This document shows positions 24,516 through 32,918 of a DNA stretch of 64,000 nucleotides, piece after piece. Position numbers and translations under genes: made by a program. Positions within the stretch are counted from its first letter, which is position 1. Each line of letters opens with the position of its first letter. This DNA comes from Bacteroidota bacterium. Lineage in GTDB: Bacteria; Bacteroidota; Bacteroidia; Bacteroidales; UBA12481. The stretch spans positions 1 through 64,000 of the forward strand of contig JABHCC010000119.1 in assembly GCA_018669475.1 (NCBI GenBank), read 5' to 3'. The notes under the pieces were generated by a model, which was given only the letters and a program-made list of their open reading frames with translations, was not told the DNA's origin and did no database searches.

Positions 24516-25769
24516 ATGACTAGAATTGTTTCTTCCCATCAATGGGTTTTCGCAGCTTTTATATCCCTTTTCTTTCCCTTTGTGCTAACTTCTTGCAACG
24601 GAGATTCGGACGAATCACCCGATGGAATCATAGAAATTGATGTTCTACAAGCCTTTGAAACACAAAGAAACTTGAACGCAAGTGAGTTAATTGACGAAGT
24701 GGAGATAATTCCCTTAGAGTCTAAAGTGGATTCATATTTCAGGTATTCCAATTGCTATTCAATTGGAAACAAGTATATCCTGGTCGTAGATTCAGAAGGG
24801 GCAGAATTGGTCCTTTTTGATCGCAAAGGGAAGTTTATCCGGGCCATAGGTAAAAAGGGGAAAGGTCCTGGAGAGTTTGGTATTCCCAAAGAAGCCACTA
24901 TGGATTCTGATGAAGAATTTATCTATGTCTATGATACCGGTATCAACAAATTGATGAAGTTTTCAATAAAAGGACTGTTTATCAATGAAATCAGCACCAA
25001 GGAAATCGCGCCGTCCAGGTTTGCACAAGGTATTGAGTTTATCAACAAGAATCAATTTGTGCTAGTGAGCAAACGCCCCTATCAAGCGATGGATGGATAC
25101 GCTTCACTTACAGTATTTGATAAAGATTTAAATCTGGTAAGAAGTATTTTACAACGTGCCAATGATGAAAATCTCCAAAATAATTTTATCCCTCATGCGA
25201 TGTTTAAAGTTAATCCTGACCGAATGACTTTTTGGGAACCTTTGGAAGATACCTTATATACTATTTCTCCTCTTGGTGACGTTACTCCAACTCATGTGAT
25301 AGGATTCTCAAAAGGTGGACCTGACCGAAATCTTATACCCGGTCCATTTCCATTCATAAACTCAGAAAATAAGATTCTTTCCATAACAGAAATAGGAAAA
25401 TATATGAATATTTGGGGGATGAAGAATCAGGAATACTTTACTGCTTTTTATAAGCACGAAACCAAAGAGATCTTTGAAGTTACTGGAGGGAACTCCTGCA
25501 TACTGCCTGAAGAAGGCAATCCTTTTGGCTTGAATAATGATTTATATGGCGTGGGTTATATTTTGCTCGGTACCTATGCTCCCAAAATTGATCGCTATAT
25601 CTTACTTTTAGATCTAAATACTATATCCAATTATTACGATTTAGACTGTAGTGCTGACAAATCGGTCAAGTATCCTAAACTTCGCGATCAACTTCTGGAA
25701 TTTGAACAAGATCCAGAAGGCTCAAGCCAGAAAATTATGGTTCTGATGAAATCAAAATCGGAACTGTAG
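24516..25769 (+). CDS. 6-bladed beta-propeller lipoprotein
   Basis: A 417-residue outer-membrane or periplasmic lipoprotein. The signal ends in the lipobox LTSC with the lipidated Cys at residue 27. The body follows the 6-bladed beta-propeller pattern common in Bacteroidota: LIDEVEIIPLES, then YILVVDSEGAELVLFDRKGK, AIGKKGKGPGEFGIPKEATM and FIYVYDTGINKLMKFSIKGL, each blade starting with a strand that ends in a turn. Such proteins are abundant but mostly of unknown role; ligand binding or surface assembly is proposed. No partner gene adjoins it. Confidence 0.87.
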   Translation: MTRIVSSHQWVFAAFISLFFPFVLTSCNGDSDESPDGIIEIDVLQAFETQRNLNASELIDEVEIIPLESKVDSYFRYSNCYSIGNKYILVVDSEGAELVLFDRKGKFIRAIGKKGKGPGEFGIPKEATMDSDEEFIYVYDTGINKLMKFSIKGLFINEISTKEIAPSRFAQGIEFINKNQFVLVSKRPYQAMDGYASLTVFDKDLNLVRSILQRANDENLQNNFIPHAMFKVNPDRMTFWEPLEDTLYTISPLGDVTPTHVIGFSKGGPDRNLIPGPFPFINSENKILSITEIGKYMNIWGMKNQEYFTAFYKHETKEIFEVTGGNSCILPEEGNPFGLNNDLYGVGYILLGTYAPKIDRYILLLDLNTISNYYDLDCSADKSVKYPKLRDQLLEFEQDPEGSSQKIMVLMKSKSEL

Positions 25770-25778
25770 TGCTCTTCA

Positions 25779-26969
25779 CTAATAAATCAATACTTCGTTT
25801 CTTTTTTCTTTGAATTCTATTTGTCCCTTGATTTCAAGCTCGTTTAGTTCCGCTGGAGAACCATTGCTTTCAATCCATTCCCTTATGTCAGATGTGCCAT
25901 TAATATAGTCGATTCCTAATCCATCTGTTTCATATTCATAGGGATCGGTGTTCCAGAATTTCTCCAGATTAAGTTCATGATAAAGAATTCTTAAGCTATG
26001 TTGCATCAGTTTCCATGGTTCAAATTCATCTCGATTAGTGCAATGGAATTGAAAACCACCACATACCTTACCCATATGTTTCTGAAAGGTGGGCTTGAAG
26101 AACGTTGGTCTCAGAACAAAACCCGATAATCCTGCCTTTGAGAGTTCTTTGTTAAGAAGAGGGGATAAGCTGAATGGATCTAATTCGGGATGACCAAATA
26201 ACTCAAGACTTCTGGTGGTACCACGACCTTCAGAAAACTCAGTACCTTCGATCAACACGCTTCCTGGATAAACCAGTGCGCCAGAGGGCGTAGGTAGATT
26301 CGGTGAGGGATTTACCCATGGTAGCCCTGTATCATCCCAATGCATACTACGTTCCCATCCGGTCATCGGAACAACTTCAAGATTGACCTCATTGTTAAAC
26401 TCCTGATTGAAAAGCAAAGCCATTTCACCAATACTTAAGCCGTGCCGCATCGGTATCTGAGCCATACAGACAAATGAATACCAGGCAGTTTGAGGTAAGT
26501 TGCCTTCAATAGTGAGTCCGTCAATTGGATTTGGTCGATCCAAAACCAGAATTCGGATATTTCTCTGTCTGCATGATTCCATTATCAGATACAGAGTCCA
26601 TATATAGGTGTAAACCCGGGTGCCGACATCCTGTAAGTCGATAATCAGGGTGTCAAGGCCATTCAGCATCTCAGGGCTTGGCTGCCTGGCAGAACTATAA
26701 AGGCTATAAACGGGAATACCCAATGATGGGTGTACCTGATGACTTGTCTCAATCATGTTATCCTGATCCAAAGTCGAGAATCCATGCTGAGGGCCAAAAA
26801 GTCTGTCTAGTCTGTTTCCGATTAGCTCGTTAATAATCAGATGCCCGGGTTCAAGGCGAGCAGTTACTGATGCTTCGTGTCCCAGGTATGCTACCTTGTT
26901 ACCAAGATTTAAAAGAAGCTTACTGTTCTCTGTTAATCGGTCGAGCCCGGTCTTAATTCTATTCGACAT
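25779..26969 (-). CDS. DUF1343 family protein (NamZ-type exo-muramidase)
   Basis: A 396-residue protein of the DUF1343 family, whose founding member NamZ is an exo-beta-N-acetylmuramidase of cell-wall recycling. Blocks seen are FGPQHGFSTLDQDN, GIPVYSLYSSARQPSPEML, LIIDLQDVGTRVYTYIWTL, VLDRPNPIDGL and EGTEFSEGRGTTRSLELFG. No signal peptide is evident here, unlike many exported relatives. The ATG overlaps the tolC stop by one base (TGATG), so translation is coupled to the efflux operon, an unexpected pairing. It is the last gene of that operon. Confidence 0.88.
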   Translation of the reverse strand: MSNRIKTGLDRLTENSKLLLNLGNKVAYLGHEASVTARLEPGHLIINELIGNRLDRLFGPQHGFSTLDQDNMIETSHQVHPSLGIPVYSLYSSARQPSPEMLNGLDTLIIDLQDVGTRVYTYIWTLYLIMESCRQRNIRILVLDRPNPIDGLTIEGNLPQTAWYSFVCMAQIPMRHGLSIGEMALLFNQEFNNEVNLEVVPMTGWERSMHWDDTGLPWVNPSPNLPTPSGALVYPGSVLIEGTEFSEGRGTTRSLELFGHPELDPFSLSPLLNKELSKAGLSGFVLRPTFFKPTFQKHMGKVCGGFQFHCTNRDEFEPWKLMQHSLRILYHELNLEKFWNTDPYEYETDGLGIDYINGTSDIREWIESNGSPAELNELEIKGQIEFKEKRNEVLIY

Positions 26970-28300
26970 CACTTATAGCCCTCTTCAACAAAGCCTCCTG
27001 TTAATCTGCTTAAGTTTGTATGTGATTGAATCAGGGCATAAATCGCCTGAACTTTTTGCAAAGCGGCATTTAAGTATAGAAGTTGAATATCTCTGTAGTT
27101 AAAGGAGTTAATAGCTCCTGATTTTAATTTGTCTGCGGAAATATCCAGATTTAATTCAGCAGTTTTCAAACTCTCTGTTGCCACTTCGTTTTGTATCTTT
27201 CTGATATTATATGCATCAAATTCATTGAGTAATTGATTGCTTACCAGATGAACCATCTCCTGTGTTTCTGTATTAGCTATAGTCTCATTAATCTCAGCAA
27301 TCTGTTTGCTACGCTTACGATTCCCTCCACTATATATATTATATGACAATGAGAGGTTGGCGTATGGCATCATACCAGAGCTTGTTACATTTCCGGCGCC
27401 AGAGACAAATTGATTAGAGAATGAGTTATCCCATCCTGATGAGAAGCTGAGCGATGGAAAATAGGATGCTTCAGCAAGCCTTCTGTCATTATCTTTTAAC
27501 TGAATGTTAATGAACTGATTCTGAATAGTGTGGTTGTTAGATGTCATCTTTTCAAGCAAATCATTGGCAGAGTATTCCTCTGTACTATGCACGAAAGGAT
27601 CAACAAGAGTCCAATCAGAATTCAGGTCGTCAGCCATTAAGAAATTCAAATTTCGCATAGCTGTTTTTACCAGAATCTCCTGGTTTAGCAACTGATACTG
27701 ATCACTCAGAAAAAGGTTTTTTACCTGGAGAACCTGATAACTGACACTGCCTCCATATTCTTTTTTTCTTTCTTCAGCTTCAAAACGATCTTTTGATAAC
27801 TCCATTACTTTCTGATATACAGATTTGCGCTCCAGATGCAAAAGAGTGCTGTAATAAGCTTCAATAATATCCTGAATGATATTCTCAATAACAACAGCAG
27901 ATCTTCCTTCTGCAAGATCTTCAAGAGACTCAAACTTCTCCTTTGTGAGTTGAACTTTAAAACCGTTGAATAGTACCCATCGCATTCCAATTCCCCCTGA
28001 TAATCGGTTTAACCCGCTTGTATTATCAGTTTCAATATTAAGATTGTTAGCTGAAGATAGATCCAGATCCACAGTTGGATATCGACCTGCCTGGCCCCAG
28101 GAATTGTTGATTCCGGCAATTTCAGAATCATATTTTGACAGAATGATTCCATAATTATTCTTCAAAGCTTTTTGAATAGCCTCAGTCAGACTCAATGGAT
28201 CAGGACTTGAACCAGTGGCTTTTAGAACCTGGGAGCTGAGCGGCTGAATAATAAGAAATAATATTAATAGCAGTATTGAAGTATTTTTTATCCAATTCAT
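26969..28300 (-). CDS. TolC-family outer-membrane efflux protein
   Basis: A 443-residue outer-membrane channel. The signal peptide runs to about residue 23 (ILLLILFLIIQPLSSQ). Two TolC repeats follow, opening with LSLTEAIQKALKNNYGIIL and containing long amphipathic helices and GGIGMRWVLFNGFKVQLTKE and LSLSYNIYSGGNRKRSKQIAE at equivalent positions. It forms the outer-membrane duct for the RND pump encoded 12 bases upstream. Length and layout are normal. Confidence 0.92.
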   Translation of the reverse strand: MNWIKNTSILLLILFLIIQPLSSQVLKATGSSPDPLSLTEAIQKALKNNYGIILSKYDSEIAGINNSWGQAGRYPTVDLDLSSANNLNIETDNTSGLNRLSGGIGMRWVLFNGFKVQLTKEKFESLEDLAEGRSAVVIENIIQDIIEAYYSTLLHLERKSVYQKVMELSKDRFEAEERKKEYGGSVSYQVLQVKNLFLSDQYQLLNQEILVKTAMRNLNFLMADDLNSDWTLVDPFVHSTEEYSANDLLEKMTSNNHTIQNQFINIQLKDNDRRLAEASYFPSLSFSSGWDNSFSNQFVSGAGNVTSSGMMPYANLSLSYNIYSGGNRKRSKQIAEINETIANTETQEMVHLVSNQLLNEFDAYNIRKIQNEVATESLKTAELNLDISADKLKSGAINSFNYRDIQLLYLNAALQKVQAIYALIQSHTNLSRLTGGFVEEGYK

Positions 28301-28312
28301 TTCTTAGTGTTT

Positions 28313-31300
28313 TTATTCCCCTTGTGTTAAGAATTCTTTTTTCTTTTTAGCATTTTTTACGGCTATCTCGACAGCCTCTCTCTCTGGTGCTACACCAGTC
28401 CATATCCTTTGAATGAGAATTTTCAAGTCATTCAGGATCATAATGAGTACAGGAAAGAATATTAATATGAAAACAGTTCCAATGGCCACCCCATAAGCTA
28501 AACTAATAGCCATCGGGACAAGAAACTGAGCCTGAACACTCTTTTCAAGTATCATTGGGAATAGTCCGATTGTTGTAGTAATAGATGTTAACAGAATTGG
28601 TCGGAGTCTGAGTTTTCCTGCTTCGACAACAGCTTCTGTAACCTTTTTCCCTTCAACAAGTAATCCATCATATTTTGATAGAAAAACAATAGCATCATTA
28701 ATGATTACCCCGGTTAAAGCGATCATTCCCCAGAAACTCATAATTGAAACAGCTTTACCGTGAATTCCATGCCCCCATAATACCCCTAACATTGCCAGAG
28801 GAATCATCATTATAACTATGAGTGTTTGCCAACCGCTCTTGAAATGAAGAACCATTACAAAAATAATCAGGATAAAAGCAATGAGAAAGTATTGCATTAC
28901 TTTTTGAAGTGCTTCATTACTAGCCTTTTGTTGACCCTGGTATACATAACTAACACCAGGAAACATGCCTAACAGATTTGGAAGGATATCTGAATTAATC
29001 TGATCAATAATTTCGGGAACAGGAGCAAGTGGATCAACTGTTTCAGCTTCTACACGGATTTCTCTGGATCCATTATAATGATTTATTGCTACCGGACCAC
29101 GTTCGAGATGATAATCAGCTAGTTCAATCAATGGATATTCACCAAAGGCAGTTTTAATTTTCATCCTTTCCATTTGCCCAAGTGTCAAGCGGTCGGTTAG
29201 GGGGTACCTCACCCAAATTCTTAGTTCATCGCGTCCTTCCTGCAATCTTTGCGCTTGTCCACCGTAAAAACCCTGACGAACCTGACGTGCAATTGTATTT
29301 TCATCGAGGCCAAGGAAATAAGCTTTTTGCTTTAAGTCAAGCCGTACTTCCTGCTTTCCGAGTGCAACATTCTCAGTTATGTCTTTTAGTTGAGGAAGTT
29401 CGTTTAGGCGCTCCATCAGATAAACTTTAGCCTGATCAAGTTCTTCCAGATTTTGAGATAATAGCCCGATAGAAATCGGTGCCCCCCATCGGTTTCTTCC
29501 TCCAACAGTAAACTTGCTTGCTTGGGGAACTTGTCCGATTTTCATTCTCACTTTATTGGCAATATCATAACCTGATATTGGTAGTCCTTCAAGATCTCTG
29601 GGGAAAACACTTATACTACCAGCGTGGGCTCCTGATTCCTGCCCGCTAAAAGCCGTTCCCAGGTTGGTGTTGATCCTTTCGATAATATCATCTTCCTGAT
29701 CCAATTCCTTTTTAAGATCTTCATTGACGGCCCAAATAGCTTTTTCAAAGTTTTGCAGATATGAATAAGTAGTTTTCTCACCATCTCCGGGAGTGAAAGC
29801 TACATTTACTGCAAAGCGATCAAAATCGACCATCGGAAAGAAGGTGTTTTTAATATGTCCTCCCAGGAATAATCCAACCGTCACCAATACCATTGCAATT
29901 GGAATTCCAAAAACAGCCCATCTCCAGCGAATCAGCCATTTTAATGAGTGCTCATATATGTTATCGCGCAACCAAACAATAAATCCTTCAGAATACTTCT
30001 TGATACCACGATTTTTCCTATTTCGTTTCTTCTCATTTAACACAACGCCATTACCAAGATGCGCCGGTAATACCAGAAAGGCTTCAAATAATGAAAATGC
30101 CAGAGCTGCAATCACCACGAGCGACATTTCAAACATCATCTCCATTCGGGTGCCAGTTAGAAATAATAGGGGAGCGAAGGCTATAATTGTGGTTACAACA
30201 GAGGTCATTACAGCCGGCATTACTTCCATAGTGCCGTCAAGTGCTGCCTTCATTGGCGTTTTTCCCCGTTCAAAATGCAGATAGATATTCTCTGCAATTA
30301 CAATCCCATCATCGACAAGAATACCAATCACTAATATCATCCCAAATATTGACATCATATTAATGGTAACTCCAATGAACTGCGCAAAAATAAACATTGC
30401 GAGAAATGAGAACGGAATTCCAAAGGCCACCCAAAGAGAAAGTCTGAAGCTCAAAAATAATCCAAGTGCAATAATCACAAGAACGAGTCCAATTGATCCA
30501 TTGGTGGTTAGCAAACTTAATCTGTTTCTCAGAATATCAAGATAGGCTCTTGACATAACGATTTCAGCACCCTTGTCTGCGGAATTAAAGTCTTCCATGT
30601 AGGAGCGGGCAAAATCAGTTATCGCTTCCAAATCTTCTTCTGGTAGCTTCTCTATTGATATTGTTACGGCCGGTTGCCCATTTACCCAGGATTTATTGGA
30701 ATTTTCCGCAAATTTTTTCTTTACCAGAGCTACATCCCTGATACGTAAGAAACTACCATCAGCATTACCTTTAAGAATTATATCACCAATTTTATCAGGA
30801 CTTGAGCTTCTTGAACGAAGCCTAATAAGAAGCTCTTCGTCATCCGACCGGATTTGACCACCCGAAATATCCTGATTATTGTTTTGGATTGCTCTGATTA
30901 TCTGGTCGAAGGTGAGATTATAACGTAAAAGATCTTCTTCAGATATTTCGACAGATATTTCAAGTTGAGGGTACCCTGAGAGAGTAATCTGACTAATGCT
31001 GCCGGAGTTATAAAAGTCTTCTTCGATTCTTTGAGCATGCTTCTTTAGTGTCATTAAATCGACCTCTTGCCCTTTTTTGGCAACAACATTCAAACTCAAG
31101 GCCATTGCTCTTGATCTCTGTTTAGCAACAATAGGCCTTTCTGCAGCAGTTGGAAGTGATGAAATACCATCTACAGCATTTTTTACTTCCATCAGAATCT
31201 CATTTATATCATACTCGCCTGTTGTCTCAATGTTAACTCTTGCTGAGTTTTCAAGAGATGTCGAGTTAATTTCTTTTATGCCAATAATACCCCTGATTGC

Positions 31301-31510
31301 TTCTTCAATTCTTGAAGTAACACCTTCTTCCATTTCAACAGGGGAAGCTCCCGGATAAAAGACAGAAACAGTGATCATACGGCTTTCCACTTCAGGAAAG
31401 AAAGATTTATTCATTGAAATCATTGATACACCGCCTGCTACAAGAACCAATGCTATCAGCAGGTTCGCATATATCGGATAGGCAATAAACCGTTCGATTA
31501 TTTTTCTCAT
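28313..31510 (-). CDS. RND-family efflux pump permease (AcrB-like)
   Basis: A 1065-residue inner-membrane transporter with 12 expected membrane helices in two repeats and two large periplasmic loops. The N-terminal helix and FFPEVESRMITVSVFYPGAS are typical. The proton-relay pair lies in GILVDDGIVIAENI in helix 4, and VIINDAIVFLSKYDG is the matching segment of the second half. Together with the adaptor (12 bases upstream) and TolC (12 bases downstream) it makes a tripartite pump exporting drugs, lipids or other hydrophobic compounds. The sequence fits the HAE-1-like rather than heavy-metal group, but the substrate is not set. Confidence 0.94.
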   Translation of the reverse strand: MRKIIERFIAYPIYANLLIALVLVAGGVSMISMNKSFFPEVESRMITVSVFYPGASPVEMEEGVTSRIEEAIRGIIGIKEINSTSLENSARVNIETTGEYDINEILMEVKNAVDGISSLPTAAERPIVAKQRSRAMALSLNVVAKKGQEVDLMTLKKHAQRIEEDFYNSGSISQITLSGYPQLEISVEISEEDLLRYNLTFDQIIRAIQNNNQDISGGQIRSDDEELLIRLRSRSSSPDKIGDIILKGNADGSFLRIRDVALVKKKFAENSNKSWVNGQPAVTISIEKLPEEDLEAITDFARSYMEDFNSADKGAEIVMSRAYLDILRNRLSLLTTNGSIGLVLVIIALGLFLSFRLSLWVAFGIPFSFLAMFIFAQFIGVTINMMSIFGMILVIGILVDDGIVIAENIYLHFERGKTPMKAALDGTMEVMPAVMTSVVTTIIAFAPLLFLTGTRMEMMFEMSLVVIAALAFSLFEAFLVLPAHLGNGVVLNEKKRNRKNRGIKKYSEGFIVWLRDNIYEHSLKWLIRWRWAVFGIPIAMVLVTVGLFLGGHIKNTFFPMVDFDRFAVNVAFTPGDGEKTTYSYLQNFEKAIWAVNEDLKKELDQEDDIIERINTNLGTAFSGQESGAHAGSISVFPRDLEGLPISGYDIANKVRMKIGQVPQASKFTVGGRNRWGAPISIGLLSQNLEELDQAKVYLMERLNELPQLKDITENVALGKQEVRLDLKQKAYFLGLDENTIARQVRQGFYGGQAQRLQEGRDELRIWVRYPLTDRLTLGQMERMKIKTAFGEYPLIELADYHLERGPVAINHYNGSREIRVEAETVDPLAPVPEIIDQINSDILPNLLGMFPGVSYVYQGQQKASNEALQKVMQYFLIAFILIIFVMVLHFKSGWQTLIVIMMIPLAMLGVLWGHGIHGKAVSIMSFWGMIALTGVIINDAIVFLSKYDGLLVEGKKVTEAVVEAGKLRLRPILLTSITTTIGLFPMILEKSVQAQFLVPMAISLAYGVAIGTVFILIFFPVLIMILNDLKILIQRIWTGVAPEREAVEIAVKNAKKKKEFLTQGE

Positions 31511-31522
31511 AGTCTGCCTCTT

Positions 31523-32704
31523 TTAGCGATTTTTCTGATTGGATTTCCCGGATTTATTTGGCTTAACAGGATCTTTCCCAAGAATAGAGACAACTGATCC
31601 TTCCATTACATTAATCAAGGCTTGAGTAACCAGCATTTCTCCTTCTTTCAGACCTCGGAAGAGTAGTGTTTTTTCATTGACTTTGATGATATCAATAATC
31701 CTTTTTTGAAGTCGGCCTTCAACAATAACAAAAACTTCATTACTATTAAAAACAGCATTTCTGTTAATTTCCATTACATCTCTCACGACTTGTCCATTGA
31801 ACACAGCTGTGAGATATTCGCCTGAGAATACCGGGTCAGATGCTGGATTTTTCACTTTAACAAAAACAGATTGAGATTGTGTTCCGGGGTCGATAAACTG
31901 ACTCTTTCTGATAACTTTACCAGGCCATTCTTTTCTTCTGTTGTCAGAAGTTATTTTTACCCTATCCCCGATTTTGACAAAGTCTGATTGAAATCGGTTT
32001 AATGGAATTTCAAGTTCTAATTGGTCGGTACGAATTGCCCGGGCTACTCTCCCTCCCGTATTAGTGTAAGCACCTTCTTCAAGTAAAACCTCAGTATATG
32101 TTCCGTCAAACGGAGCATAAACACTTCTTCTTTTGAGACTTAGTTCTTCTCTGGATATATTGTAATACTCACTCAGTATATTTCGGCTGGCTAAAAATGT
32201 TTCCAAAGCCTGATCTTCAATGTTAGGCAATACAGGTAATGCACTGTTAAGACTGATCGATTGATAGAAGGAAGTAAAGGCTTCCTCAAAATCCGGATAA
32301 TCGATGTGTATATCCGGTAGGAGATTGACCAATAGTGTGAGATATTGACTCTTTTTTGCCTTAAGTGCCAACACAGCTTCATCAGGATAAATAGTGAACA
32401 GAAGTTGATCCTTCTGAAACATAGCTCCTTTTTTCAATGGAACTTTGTTAACAATAATTTTACCTGATGCTTCTGAAATAATATCAAGATGAGAAAGAGA
32501 CGCCATACGTCCATCTTCTTCAATAGGTGAATGGATATTCTCATATTTAACACTGCTTGCACTTACAAATCGTATTGTTTCAATATTGGGCCTGCTACGC
32601 GGATCTTCTTTCAGGGAAATGAGGTAACGCATTAAACCAAAGGCGAAACCGATAATAAAAATCAATATAGCAATGATGACAATTCTTCGATCTATTTTTC
32701 TCAT
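31523..32704 (-). CDS. RND periplasmic adaptor subunit (membrane-fusion protein)
   Basis: A 393-residue periplasmic adaptor anchored by an N-terminal helix (RIVIIAILIFIIGFAFGLM). The lipoyl-like halves are split by a hairpin: SEASGKIIVNKVPLKKGAMF early and SVYAPFDGTYTEVLLEEGAY later. The beta-barrel and membrane-proximal domains follow (GDRVKITSDNRRKEWPGKV). It links the RND pump to TolC. First gene of the operon; an 18-base palindrome lies 15 bases before its start. Confidence 0.92.
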   Translation of the reverse strand: MRKIDRRIVIIAILIFIIGFAFGLMRYLISLKEDPRSRPNIETIRFVSASSVKYENIHSPIEEDGRMASLSHLDIISEASGKIIVNKVPLKKGAMFQKDQLLFTIYPDEAVLALKAKKSQYLTLLVNLLPDIHIDYPDFEEAFTSFYQSISLNSALPVLPNIEDQALETFLASRNILSEYYNISREELSLKRRSVYAPFDGTYTEVLLEEGAYTNTGGRVARAIRTDQLELEIPLNRFQSDFVKIGDRVKITSDNRRKEWPGKVIRKSQFIDPGTQSQSVFVKVKNPASDPVFSGEYLTAVFNGQVVRDVMEINRNAVFNSNEVFVIVEGRLQKRIIDIIKVNEKTLLFRGLKEGEMLVTQALINVMEGSVVSILGKDPVKPNKSGKSNQKNR

Positions 32705-32719
32705 TTATATATAATTTAA

Positions 32720-32737
32720 AATAGTATTGATACTATT
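32720..32737. promoter_or_regulatory. Perfect palindrome, likely operator of the RND operon
   Basis: AATAGTATTGATACTATT is an 18-base perfect inverted repeat (8 + 2 + 8) just upstream of the adaptor gene and between it and the divergent DUF5916 gene. It has the size and place of a dimeric repressor site. No repressor gene is adjacent. Confidence 0.55.
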
Positions 32738-32918
32738 AGACAGCTCGATGCTAATTTGGTTTAATGATAGTTTATCTGGGTGAAAATTCTTTTACTTTTT
32801 AAAGCAATCAGAGAAAGGCGAGGTCTATTTAGAATTGGTACAAATTGTTGTATCAAGTGTAGCAAAATCAGGCTTTAGCCGTCTTATGGATGAAGAAAAA
32901 AATCTATTTATCCGAACC

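Noticed and set aside
29793-30284. 163-codon plus-strand ORF inside the RND pump gene
   Set aside because: Antisense shadow of a well-conserved pump; composition rich in Ile, Thr and Arg as expected for a complement frame.
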